Below are positions 49,534 to 57,544 of a stretch of 64,000 nucleotides of DNA, piece after piece (within the stretch, counting starts at the first letter, position 1; every line of letters starts with the position of its first letter). The position numbers and the translations under genes were made by a program. The stretch comes from Brucella pseudintermedia (GTDB lineage Bacteria > Pseudomonadota > Alphaproteobacteria > Rhizobiales > Rhizobiaceae), in assembly GCF_042697365.1 (NCBI RefSeq), contig NZ_CP137605.1; one strand, given 5' to 3'. The notes beneath the pieces are model-generated. The model had not been told where the DNA came from. It made no database searches and saw only the letters and a list, made by a program, of their open reading frames with translations.

Positions 49534-50480
49534 GCCTGATGCCCCAATATTGCTGCCCCGACCAAACTGCCGTCGCTGCCGAATATTCCGGGAACGACTA
49601 TAGGCTGCTCCGTCTTGCGCAGGATTCGGGCTCTCACCGCCTCGTCAATCGCTGAAATCAGCTCGGACGCCGTGGCAAGTCCGCCACCTACCGGAATGAT
49701 CGATGTGCCGGTTATGTTGACAACGGCAGCCAGCGGATCGGCAACCAGCTGGAGATAGGCGGAGACTGTCCTCGTAGCCTTCTCGCAGCCGGCGAGCCAG
49801 TCCTGTATAATCCCATGACTCGTTGCATCGGCAGCGTTCAGAAAGCGATGCAGTCTCTCGATCCCGCGCGCGCCGCCAATGGTATCGACACAACCGCTTT
49901 GCCCGCAGCCGCAACTGAAGCGCGGGACCGCTACAGCCTGTCCGTTAATCTCTACGGATGTGTTGAGGATCGGACCGTGTCCCCATTCGCCTGTCAGTCC
50001 GCCCTTACCTCGAACCAACCGACCATCGACAACCAGCCCGCCGCCGACGCCTGTGCCAAGTACGGCACAGAAAACAATGTCGTGTCCTTTACCCGCCCCT
50101 TCGATCGCTTCGGCAAGCGCCAGACAGTCGGCATCATTGGCCGCGATGACCCGACGTTGCAATCGCTCGCCAAGTTCCACGCTCAGCCTGTGACCTGTAA
50201 TGCAGGGAATATTTGCCGACAGAGCAGTCATCGTGTCCGGATCGACCAAACCGGCGATGGAGAGAGCAAGTGGCCACTCGTCGTTCGACGCGTGAGTCCG
50301 CAGTACGGTTTCCAGCGCGCGACCAAATTCGTCCCAGCTGTCAGCTGGAGTGGGCAATTTTTCGAGAAGCTCGATATTTCCCGGATGGGTGGAGCGCGCA
50401 AGCCGAATGAAGGACCCACCGACATCTGCCGAGAGAACAGTCCCAGACCTTTGAGACTGACGCGCCCTTCTTTCCTGCAT
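49530..50480 (-). CDS. ROK-family sugar kinase
   Basis: 316 residues from ATG 50480; longer frames upstream run into the neighbouring gene. The ATP-binding DVGGSFIRLAR phosphate loop, catalytic Asp in NDADCLALAEA, EWGHGP and the zinc-binding CGCGQSGCVDTIGGARG motif are all present. The ROK signature and size fit glucokinase or N-acetylmannosamine kinase (NanK). No sialic acid genes are nearby. It overlaps cutC by 4 bp and lies 83 bp after the VOC gene. Confidence 0.88.
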   Translation of the reverse strand: MQERRARQSQRSGTVLSADVGGSFIRLARSTHPGNIELLEKLPTPADSWDEFGRALETVLRTHASNDEWPLALSIAGLVDPDTMTALSANIPCITGHRLSVELGERLQRRVIAANDADCLALAEAIEGAGKGHDIVFCAVLGTGVGGGLVVDGRLVRGKGGLTGEWGHGPILNTSVEINGQAVAVPRFSCGCGQSGCVDTIGGARGIERLHRFLNAADATSHGIIQDWLAGCEKATRTVSAYLQLVADPLAAVVNITGTSIIPVGGGLATASELISAIDEAVRARILRKTEQPIVVPGIFGSDGSLVGAAILGHQA

Positions 50481-50563
50481 GGGTCGATCTTCCGCCGATA
50501 GGTTTCGATGTAGCATCCAATCATCGTAAATGTATCGGCAGTCAATCGCGGAGTGCAGTATTT

Positions 50564-51340
50564 CTACGGTTTCGACGCGACGAGCGAGATGCTCACGCCT
50601 TGCGGGTCCCTGCATTGAACAACCCATTCGCCGTTCGGCACTTCCATCGGTTCTTGCAGGACGGTTCCGCCAAGAGACTTGACCCTGCTGGCTGCATCCT
50701 TGATCCCTTCCACCATGAAGTAGAAACCCCAGCCGACCGGTGTGCCGGGAGGTGCGGTCATGATGCCGCCGTGATCGGCGCCGTCGACGCTGAATATCTT
50801 GTAATTGCCCATAGGCCCCATGTCGAAATTGCGCGAGAGTTTCCAGCCAAACACCTTCTCATAGAAAGGAAATACCGTCTCGCAGTCCTTCGCATGGAGT
50901 TCGTGCCATCCTGGATGTCCCGGTTTGCGCGAACCGAAGTCAGCTGGAGCCGGCATGTCGCCCATCGGCTCGAAAAGCGCAAAGACACCGCCTTGCGGGT
51001 CGGACACGATAGCAAACCGCCCGATATTCGGGATATCCTGCGGTGCTCTGAGAACCTTCCCGCCTTCCGCTTCAACTTTTCGGGCGTAATCGTCGGCATT
51101 CCCAACACCGACATAACCGAGCCATCCCGGTTGGCCTCCGCAATCCTCCTTCGGCATGTCCGCAATCGACATCATGCCCGCGATCATGCATCCGGGTACC
51201 TCAAACAACGTATATTTCATGCCGGGAACGCCGGCGTCCTTCGCGGCCCAGCCGACGACTTTTGTATAAAAATCCTGCGCATTGTCCGTATCGGTCGTCA
51301 TAAGTTCGTACCAGACGAACGGAGATGAGCCCTGTTTCAT
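50564..51340 (-). CDS. Two-domain VOC (glyoxalase-like) protein
   Basis: 258 residues with two vicinal-oxygen-chelate modules: FVWYELMTTDTDNAQDFYTKVVGW near residue 8 and GWHELHAKDCETVFPFYEKVFGW near residue 145. Each is followed by an FALFEP or GVSISLV closing strand. These proteins resemble CFP30B-type hydroxylases/dioxygenase relatives, but the exact reaction is unknown. It is 37 bp after DUF899 and probably in the same transcript, controlled by the divergent MarR gene. Confidence 0.88.
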   Translation of the reverse strand: MKQGSSPFVWYELMTTDTDNAQDFYTKVVGWAAKDAGVPGMKYTLFEVPGCMIAGMMSIADMPKEDCGGQPGWLGYVGVGNADDYARKVEAEGGKVLRAPQDIPNIGRFAIVSDPQGGVFALFEPMGDMPAPADFGSRKPGHPGWHELHAKDCETVFPFYEKVFGWKLSRNFDMGPMGNYKIFSVDGADHGGIMTAPPGTPVGWGFYFMVEGIKDAASRVKSLGGTVLQEPMEVPNGEWVVQCRDPQGVSISLVASKP

Positions 51341-51377
51341 TGAATGTACTCCCTCGGATTATCTTGCGTTCGGACGA

Positions 51378-52103
51378 TCAGCCGCAGCAGCTATGTTTGG
51401 AGGCCTTTGTTTCGTATTCATCATGCCGTTTGACGAAATGCATGGTCCCGTTTTCGTTGCGGCCCTTGGGGGCACGGTCGAGGATCATCAGAGTGCCTAT
51501 CCACTCCTCGATGCCACGGGCATAGCTGGAATAGGTGTGATAGATCGTGCCGTTTTCGTCTTTGTAGAAAGCGCTCATCCCGGGCAGTTCATCGAAGGCA
51601 TCTTTCGCAGGAAGCTTGTCGAAATTATAGAACACCTGATTGTTTTCGAGTTCGTCCTTCGTGAAGGAAACATGATAATCGAAATTGAAATCGCTGCCTT
51701 CAGACGAAACCCACGGAAAATGCCATCCCATCCGCTTCTTGTAGGCTTCAAGTTTTGCCAGCGGTCCGCGCGAAACTGCAACAAGCGTGACATCGTGATT
51801 GTTGAGATGCGTCACCGCGCCGTCAAAATTGTCCGCAAGGAACGAGCATCCCGTGCAGCCTTGATCCCAATCAGGTCCGAACATGAAATGGTAGATCAGC
51901 AACTGGCTGCGCCCATCGAACAGATCGGAAAGGTTTTTCCGCCCCGAAGGCGTATCGAACATGTAATCCTTGTCGACCTTCACCCACGGCAGGGCTTGCC
52001 GCTCTCGATTAACCTTGTCGCGCAGATGCGTGGCTTCTTTCTCGCTTGCCAGAAGCGCGCGCCGCGCGTCCAGCCAGACTTCTCGGGATACGACCTCATT
52101 CAT
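51378..52103 (-). CDS. DUF899 thioredoxin-like protein
   Basis: 241 residues from ATG 52103; the upstream frame to 52328 overlaps the divergent promoter. DUF899 features: EKEATHLRDKVNRERQALPWV, YMFDTPSGRKNLSDLF, and FMFGPDWDQGCTGCSFLADN with a CTGC redox-like pair. NNHDVTLVAVSRGPLAKLEAYKKRMGW resembles peroxiredoxin-type helices. The His/Cys-rich end is SKHSCCG. Often found with VOC genes and MarR regulators; probably a detoxification or thiol-redox protein. Confidence 0.88.
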   Translation of the reverse strand: MNEVVSREVWLDARRALLASEKEATHLRDKVNRERQALPWVKVDKDYMFDTPSGRKNLSDLFDGRSQLLIYHFMFGPDWDQGCTGCSFLADNFDGAVTHLNNHDVTLVAVSRGPLAKLEAYKKRMGWHFPWVSSEGSDFNFDYHVSFTKDELENNQVFYNFDKLPAKDAFDELPGMSAFYKDENGTIYHTYSSYARGIEEWIGTLMILDRAPKGRNENGTMHFVKRHDEYETKASKHSCCG

Positions 52104-52157
52104 GGTGCAAGCCCTCCTCCGGCTTTTGCTCCCGCCCGTCGATTTCAATCTTCTAGC

Positions 52158-52186
52158 TTGACGATTTACATTGATATCAATATTAA
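52158..52186 (+). promoter_or_regulatory. marR promoter with 12-bp palindromic operator
   Basis: TTGACG (52158-52163), 17-bp spacer, TATTAA (52181-52186) is a good sigma-70 promoter facing the MarR gene. The perfect palindrome ATTGATATCAAT (52170-52181) lies in the spacer, where a MarR dimer would block RNA polymerase. The expected transcript start (about 52193) coincides with the ATG. The interval 52104-52192 also drives DUF899 leftward, so one site could control both directions. Confidence 0.7.
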
Positions 52187-52192
52187 TAAGCC

Positions 52193-52645
52193 ATGTCAAA
52201 TAGCCACGATGTACCATTTGCAACAACGATTCTGGTTCGAGATACCTGCCTTTGCTTGCATGTTCAGCGCGCCGCCCGCGCCCTCGCCCGCCGCTTTGAC
52301 GATGCCCTGCGTCCAGTGGGGCTAACAAACGGTCAGTTCTCCTTGATGATGTCGCTCAATCGTCCGGCGCCTCCGCCAATGAAGCCGGTTGCGGAGCTTC
52401 TGGCGATGGATCAGACAACGCTGACAGCAGCGCTGAAGCCGTTGCGGCGGCAAGGCTGGGTGGAAATCGTCGTAAACCCCGACGACAGGCGTGAGCGGTT
52501 GTTGCAACTTACAGCGGAAGGAAAAGCTGCTCTTGCGGCAGCCGTACCAATATGGGAGGCAACGCATTCGGAAATTGAGAAGCAGCTTAAAAACGGCAAT
52601 GCCGATAACGTGCGGGGCGAGTTGCTGGCGCTCTCATCATTCTGA
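52193..52645 (+). CDS. MarR-family transcriptional regulator
   Basis: 150 residues from ATG 52193. The winged helix includes LTNGQFSLMMSLNRPAPPPMKPVAELLAMDQTTLTAALKPLRRQGWVEI and the wing NPDDRRERLLQLT. Cysteines at residues 19 and 21 (CLCL) near the N-terminus recall the oxidant-sensing Cys of OhrR, which would suit regulation of the DUF899/VOC pair. There is no ribosome-binding site before the ATG, and the promoter's start point falls on it, so translation may be leaderless. Confidence 0.88.
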   Translation: MSNSHDVPFATTILVRDTCLCLHVQRAARALARRFDDALRPVGLTNGQFSLMMSLNRPAPPPMKPVAELLAMDQTTLTAALKPLRRQGWVEIVVNPDDRRERLLQLTAEGKAALAAAVPIWEATHSEIEKQLKNGNADNVRGELLALSSF

Positions 52646-52796
52646 TGGTATAAAACGCGAACCTTCAAAGAAATGACTGCAAAATTAATTACGCAATGCC
52701 TTTAACACATGGGACGCAGGCATAAATATATTTAAATAGATCTTAACCGCGTTGTAACTATCATTTTCCATTTTTAGACGAAAGCAGGCCAAAATA

Positions 52797-54065
52797 ATGA
52801 GCGAAAAGCGCGTCCCCCATCTTATTGTCGTCGGTGCCGGTTTTGGCGGATTGCAACTGATCCACGACCTCAAAAACGTCGATATCAGGATAACGCTGAT
52901 TGATCAGCGCAATCATCATCTTTTCCAGCCGCTTTTGTATCAGGTTGCAACAACTATCCTCGCTACGTCAGAGATCGCCTGGCCGATCCGCCACCTGTTT
53001 CGCGACCGCAAGGAAGTGACGACGTTGCTGGGAACGGTTACGGATGTTGATACCGAACGCCATCAGGTGCAGCTGGAAAACGGCACGGAAATTTCATACG
53101 ACATGCTTGTACTCGCCACAGGAGCGCGCCATGCCTATTTTGGCAATGACCAATGGGAAGCGCTGGCACCGGGACTGAAGGCGCTTGAGGATGCAACCAC
53201 CATTCGCCGCCGCCTGCTTTTAGCTTTTGAGCGGGCCGAACGCGAATCCGATGAGGCAAAACGGAAGGCGCTGCTGACATTTGCAATCGTTGGTGGCGGG
53301 CCGACCGGCGTGGAACTTGCAGGCATTATCGCAGAGCTTGCCAAGCAAACTATATGGCCAGAATTCCGTAATATCGACACGCGGCAAACGCGCGTCATGC
53401 TGCTTGAAGCGGGGCCGCGCATTCTGGCAGCCTTTCCTGAGGATCTGTCCAATTATGCATTGAAGGCGCTGGAAAAACTGGGGGTGGAAGTGCGGCTCGG
53501 GATTCCGGTTAAGGATATAACAGCCGAGGGCGTTACAGTCGGCGAGGAGTTCGTTCCATGTCGTACGGCAATCTGGGCGGCAGGCGTCGCCGCTTCCCCA
53601 GCTGCGACGTGGCTTGGCGCTGAGAGCGATCGCGCAGGCCGCGTGAAGGTTCTGTCCAACCTTAACGTTCCCGGCCATGAAGATATCTTCGTCATCGGCG
53701 ATACGGCTTGGGTTGAGGGACCGGACGGCAAGCCGGTTCCTGGCATAGCGCCTGCCGCCAAACAGCAAGGCGCCTATGTTGCTACAGTCATAAAAAGCCG
53801 TATCGAAGGACAAACGCCGCCCATGCCGTTCCGTTACAAGCATCAGGGCAATCTCGCCACCATTGGCAGAGGCGCTGCTGTGGTCGATATGGGCCGCTTC
53901 AAGCTGAAAGGCATCATCGCCTGGTGGTTCTGGGGCATCGCGCACATCTTTTTTCTCATTGGCACGAGAAGTCGTGCCGCCGTCGCGTGGAGCTGGCTGT
54001 GGACCTATATTTCCGGCCAGCATAGCGCCCGGCTGATCACACAGGGCAAACCTGTCGAACGATGA
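52797..54065 (+). CDS. Type II NADH dehydrogenase (NDH-2-like)
   Basis: 422 residues. The N-terminal dinucleotide fold binds FAD at VVGAGFGG. The second Rossmann segment, AIVGGGPTGVELAG (residue ~162), binds NADH. FQPLLYQVATTIL and PAAKQQGAYVA are NDH-2 signatures, and VIGDTAWVEGPDG is the FAD-binding Asp. The C-terminus, WFWGIAHIFFLIGTRSRAAVAWSW, is a membrane-anchoring helix. It oxidises NADH and reduces quinone without pumping protons. Single gene with its own terminator. Confidence 0.92.
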   Translation: MSEKRVPHLIVVGAGFGGLQLIHDLKNVDIRITLIDQRNHHLFQPLLYQVATTILATSEIAWPIRHLFRDRKEVTTLLGTVTDVDTERHQVQLENGTEISYDMLVLATGARHAYFGNDQWEALAPGLKALEDATTIRRRLLLAFERAERESDEAKRKALLTFAIVGGGPTGVELAGIIAELAKQTIWPEFRNIDTRQTRVMLLEAGPRILAAFPEDLSNYALKALEKLGVEVRLGIPVKDITAEGVTVGEEFVPCRTAIWAAGVAASPAATWLGAESDRAGRVKVLSNLNVPGHEDIFVIGDTAWVEGPDGKPVPGIAPAAKQQGAYVATVIKSRIEGQTPPMPFRYKHQGNLATIGRGAAVVDMGRFKLKGIIAWWFWGIAHIFFLIGTRSRAAVAWSWLWTYISGQHSARLITQGKPVER

Positions 54066-54074
54066 ATACGAAAT

Positions 54075-54100
54075 GGCCCGCGACAAGCGGGCCGTTTCTT
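54075..54100 (+). terminator. Rho-independent terminator after the NADH dehydrogenase
   Basis: GGCCCGC, loop GACAA, GCGGGCC, then GTTTCTTTT. It begins 10 bp after the stop and lies 23 bp from the convergent dctA stop. Confidence 0.9.
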
Positions 54101-54115
54101 TTCAAGTCATCACTA

Positions 54116-55450
54116 TTATTCGGCGGGTTCCAGCTGCGGAGCAACGTCTGTGACGAGAGGCGCTCCGTTCATCGCTGCGGCCAGCTTGTCCGCATCGAGC
54201 TCATTTTCCCAACGCGCCACTACAATGGTTGCCACTGCGTTGCCGACGAGGTTTGTCAGCGCCCGGCATTCCGACATGAAGCGATCGATGCCGAGGATCA
54301 GGGCCATGCCTGCAACGGGAACCGCGGGAACGACGGACAAAGTCGCCGCCAGTGTAATGAACCCCGCGCCTGTAATACCGGCCGCCCCCTTGGAGCTCAG
54401 CATGGCCACCAGCAGCAGCAAAATCTGATCGCCCAGAGACAGTGGAATATCCGTCGCCTGCGCAATGAAAAGCGCCGCCAATGTCATGTAGATATTGGTG
54501 CCATCCAGATTGAACGAATAGCCGGTCGGAATGACCAGCCCCACGACCGAACGCTTGCAGCCGGCCTTTTCCATCTTGTCCATCAGCGCCGGGAGCGCCG
54601 CTTCAGATGAAGAAGTGCCCAGAACCAGAAGCAGTTCTTCCTTGATGTAGCGAATGAGCGCGAGGATTGAGAAACCATTGTAGCGGGCGACCGCTCCCAG
54701 AACGACAAGCACGAACAAGACGGACGTGAGATAGAATGTACCGATCAACAGCGCGAGATTAGCAATCGAACCGATGCCATATTTGCCTATGGTGAACGCC
54801 ATTGCGCCAAAAGCACCGATTGGCGCGGCCTTCATCAGTATCGCAACCAGTTTGAAAACCGGCGCGGTCAAGACATGAAGGAAATCGGTAACCGGCTTGC
54901 CCTTGTCTCCGACCAGAGCCAATGCGATACCGAACAAAACCGAGAAGAACAGCACTTGCAGAATGTCGCCATCAGCGAATGCGCCGACAATTGTCGTCGG
55001 AATTATGTTGCTCAGGAAGCCCGTAATGGTCTGTTCGTGCGCCTTGGCCGCATAATTGGCAACGGCCTTTGGATCGAGCGAAGCCGGGTCGATATGCATG
55101 CCCGAACCCGGCTGCACAAGGTTGGCAACGACAAGCCCGACAATCAGGGCGAATGTCGAGAATGTCAGGAAGTAGATCATCGCCTTACCGGCAACACGAC
55201 CGACCTTCTTCATGTCGGTCATACCGGCGATGCCGGTTGCAACGGTTAGGAAGATAACCGGTGCGATGATCATTTTCACGAGCTTGATGAACGCATCGCC
55301 AAGCGGTTTCAGCTGTGTGCCCAGTTCGGGATAAAAATGCCCAAGGAGAATACCGGCAGCAATAGCCGCCAAAACCTGTACATAAAGATGCTTGTAAAAG
55401 GGGATGGGACCGCGCGGCGAAGCCGCGGTGCCCGTCGGTACTGCAATCAT
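54116..55450 (-). CDS. dctA: C4-dicarboxylate:cation symporter DctA
   Basis: 444 residues from ATG 55450. The dicarboxylate/amino-acid:cation symporter fold shows as MIIAPVIFLTVATGIAGM, TSSSEAALPALMDKMEKAGC (HP1), IPTGYSFNLDGTNIYMTLAALFIAQA (TM7/NMDGT-like) and GAAGITGAGFITLAATL (HP2). It imports succinate, fumarate and malate in the inner membrane. A perfect sigma-54 promoter lies 94 bp upstream and dctBD is divergent, so expression should depend on DctD phosphorylated by DctB in response to dicarboxylates. Confidence 0.95.
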   Translation of the reverse strand: MIAVPTGTAASPRGPIPFYKHLYVQVLAAIAAGILLGHFYPELGTQLKPLGDAFIKLVKMIIAPVIFLTVATGIAGMTDMKKVGRVAGKAMIYFLTFSTFALIVGLVVANLVQPGSGMHIDPASLDPKAVANYAAKAHEQTITGFLSNIIPTTIVGAFADGDILQVLFFSVLFGIALALVGDKGKPVTDFLHVLTAPVFKLVAILMKAAPIGAFGAMAFTIGKYGIGSIANLALLIGTFYLTSVLFVLVVLGAVARYNGFSILALIRYIKEELLLVLGTSSSEAALPALMDKMEKAGCKRSVVGLVIPTGYSFNLDGTNIYMTLAALFIAQATDIPLSLGDQILLLLVAMLSSKGAAGITGAGFITLAATLSVVPAVPVAGMALILGIDRFMSECRALTNLVGNAVATIVVARWENELDADKLAAAMNGAPLVTDVAPQLEPAE

Positions 55451-55543
55451 GACGTCCTCCGTTCGGCCCAGTCTGGACCTAGGTCCAACCTCCCGAGCCA
55501 TTCAGTCTCAAGTTTCAGCGATCAGAACCGCTGCTGAGCTGAT

Positions 55544-55559
55544 TGCAATGTCCGTGCCA
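55544..55559 (-). promoter_or_regulatory. Sigma-54 promoter of dctA
   Basis: On the minus strand TGGCACGGACATTGCA matches the consensus TGGCACG-N4-TTGCA at every conserved base. The predicted start lies about 12 nt further on, leaving an 80-nt leader before the dctA ATG at 55450. Confidence 0.92.
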
Positions 55560-55632
55560 GTTTGCGGGCAGCCCCTAACCCTTTGTTTTAGTGAGACTAA
55601 AAATGCCACTCAGTAAATAGCCCGCATGAAAA

Positions 55633-55648
55633 GTGCGATTATCCGCAC
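55633..55648. promoter_or_regulatory. Candidate DctD upstream activator site
   Basis: GTGCG-N6-CGCAC (GTGCGATTATCCGCAC) is an inverted repeat 75 bp upstream of the sigma-54 promoter, the distance typical for DctD sites. It also lies 43 bp before the dctB ATG. In rhizobia two such sites occur in tandem; I can see only one clear copy here. Confidence 0.6.
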
Positions 55649-55690
55649 ATTTCTGTTTATCAGTTGTCTGAAATATTGCACATTGCGATA

Positions 55691-57544
55691 ATGAACTCGC
55701 CCCCTTCGTCCGCCGGTATTTTGTCACAACCCGCAAACTCCAACCGTACATGGGCGCTGTTTGGATTGTTTTGGGCTGTGATTTTCTCACTCGCTTTCTG
55801 GATCGTGGGCGACCTGGCGCGCGACAAAGCCATGCTGGCATTAAGCGAGCAGGCCCGGATCGACGCCAACCTCAATACGGCATTGCTGCGTGCAGTTCTC
55901 GAAAAGCAGCGCGCCTTGCCTCTGGTTCTGTCAAAGGACAAGGCTCTGGAAGTCGCATTGCAAGACAAAACGGCGGCAACGATCAGTCCCCTGAACGAAA
56001 AACTGGAGACGCTGGCGCGTGGCACACAAGCAGCGGTGATCTATCTTGTTGGCATGGATGGCGTCGCCGTTGCCGCAAGCAACTGGCGCGAGCCGGATAG
56101 CTTCGTTGGCAACGACTATAATTTCCGCCCCTATTTTCACGACGCATTGAAAAACAGGGACACCGAGTATTTCGCGCTGGGCAATACCAGCAATCGCCCT
56201 GGCCTCTACATTTCGCGTCGCATTGACGGCCCAAATGGTCCGCTCGGCGTCATCGTCGTGAAACTGGAATTCGACCGTCTCGAAAGCGACTGGAACGATA
56301 CCGGCCGTCCGACCTTCGTAACGGACGAACGCAACATAGTGCTGATTACGAGCCTGCCGTCGTGGCGGTTCATGACTATTGGGTCGATGGACCAGGAACG
56401 GATTCAGTCCATCCGCGACAGCCTGCAGTTTGGAGACGCGCCGTTGAAACCGTTGCCGCTCTCGGCCACATCGTTTGAAAGCGGCGATTTTCTGCTGATC
56501 GACGCATTATTGCCGGGGCGTGCCCGCAATACCGATTTTCTCGCAATCCGCTCTACCGTGCCCTCCACTCCCTGGCAAATGTACAGTCTCGCACCAATTC
56601 GTCCGCAAATTCCTGCCTCGGTCCGAGAAGCCCGGCTGTTCGCCTTTATCGTTCTGGCAGCGATCGCAAGCTTTGCCGGGCTGCTCCTGCGGCGCCGACA
56701 GAAGCTCGCGGCCCGCATTGTCGACGCCCGACGCACACGGATGGAACTTGAAGAGCGTGTGAAGGAACGCACCCGCGACCTCAGTTTGGCGCGGGACAGG
56801 CTGCAAGCCGAGATCAGCGACCACCGCCGCACCGAAACGATGCTGCAAGGCGTGCAGCAAGATCTTGTTCATGCCAATCGCCTCGCTATCATGGGCCAGG
56901 TCGCGGCAGGCGTGGCGCATGAAATCAATCAACCGGTTGCAACCATTCGCGCTTATGCAGACAACGCGAAAACCTTCATTGAACGTCAGCGGCTTTCGGA
57001 TGCGATTGAAAACCTCAGCGAAATCGCGGCACTGACAGATCGCATCGGCACAATTACAGGTGATCTAAAAGCGCTTGCGAGAAAGGGACGCTCTCCTTCC
57101 GAGCCAACCTCGCTCAGCAAGGTTATTTCAGGAGCTCTTGTACTGTTGCGCAGCCGTTTTTCCGGACGGATGGACCAGCTCGACGTTGCTTTACCGCCGT
57201 CCGAACTTCGCGTCATCGGGCATTCCATCAGACTCGAACAGGTCTTCATAAATCTGTTTCAGAATGCACTGGAAGCAGTTGATACAAAAGAAAATGACGG
57301 TCGAATAGAAGTCCGAACTTTTGTGGAGAACGACAAAGTCATCGTCACCGTCTCCGATAACGGATCAGGCATGCCGCAGCACATTCGCGACAATCTGTTT
57401 TCCCCTTTTAATACCTCGAAGGAAAAAGGACTCGGCCTTGGCCTTGTGATCGTCAAGGAAATCGTCACCGACTATGGCGGGGCGATTTCCGCCGAAAGCA
57501 GCCCAGCCGGCACGATTTTCCGCATCGAATTGAGAAAAGCATGA
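55691..57544 (+). CDS. dctB: C4-dicarboxylate sensor kinase DctB
   Basis: 617 residues from ATG 55691; the TTG nine codons upstream is less likely. Transmembrane segments at about residues 20-40 and 310-330 flank a periplasmic double-PAS (dCache) domain with YNFRPYFHDALKNRDTEYFALGNTSNRPGLYIS. The coiled linker is followed by the H box GVAHEINQPVATI (H410), N box NLFQNALEAVD, G1 SDNGSGMP, and GLGLGLVIVKE. It senses succinate-type acids, partly through DctA, and phosphorylates DctD. Confidence 0.93.
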   Translation: MNSPPSSAGILSQPANSNRTWALFGLFWAVIFSLAFWIVGDLARDKAMLALSEQARIDANLNTALLRAVLEKQRALPLVLSKDKALEVALQDKTAATISPLNEKLETLARGTQAAVIYLVGMDGVAVAASNWREPDSFVGNDYNFRPYFHDALKNRDTEYFALGNTSNRPGLYISRRIDGPNGPLGVIVVKLEFDRLESDWNDTGRPTFVTDERNIVLITSLPSWRFMTIGSMDQERIQSIRDSLQFGDAPLKPLPLSATSFESGDFLLIDALLPGRARNTDFLAIRSTVPSTPWQMYSLAPIRPQIPASVREARLFAFIVLAAIASFAGLLLRRRQKLAARIVDARRTRMELEERVKERTRDLSLARDRLQAEISDHRRTETMLQGVQQDLVHANRLAIMGQVAAGVAHEINQPVATIRAYADNAKTFIERQRLSDAIENLSEIAALTDRIGTITGDLKALARKGRSPSEPTSLSKVISGALVLLRSRFSGRMDQLDVALPPSELRVIGHSIRLEQVFINLFQNALEAVDTKENDGRIEVRTFVENDKVIVTVSDNGSGMPQHIRDNLFSPFNTSKEKGLGLGLVIVKEIVTDYGGAISAESSPAGTIFRIELRKA

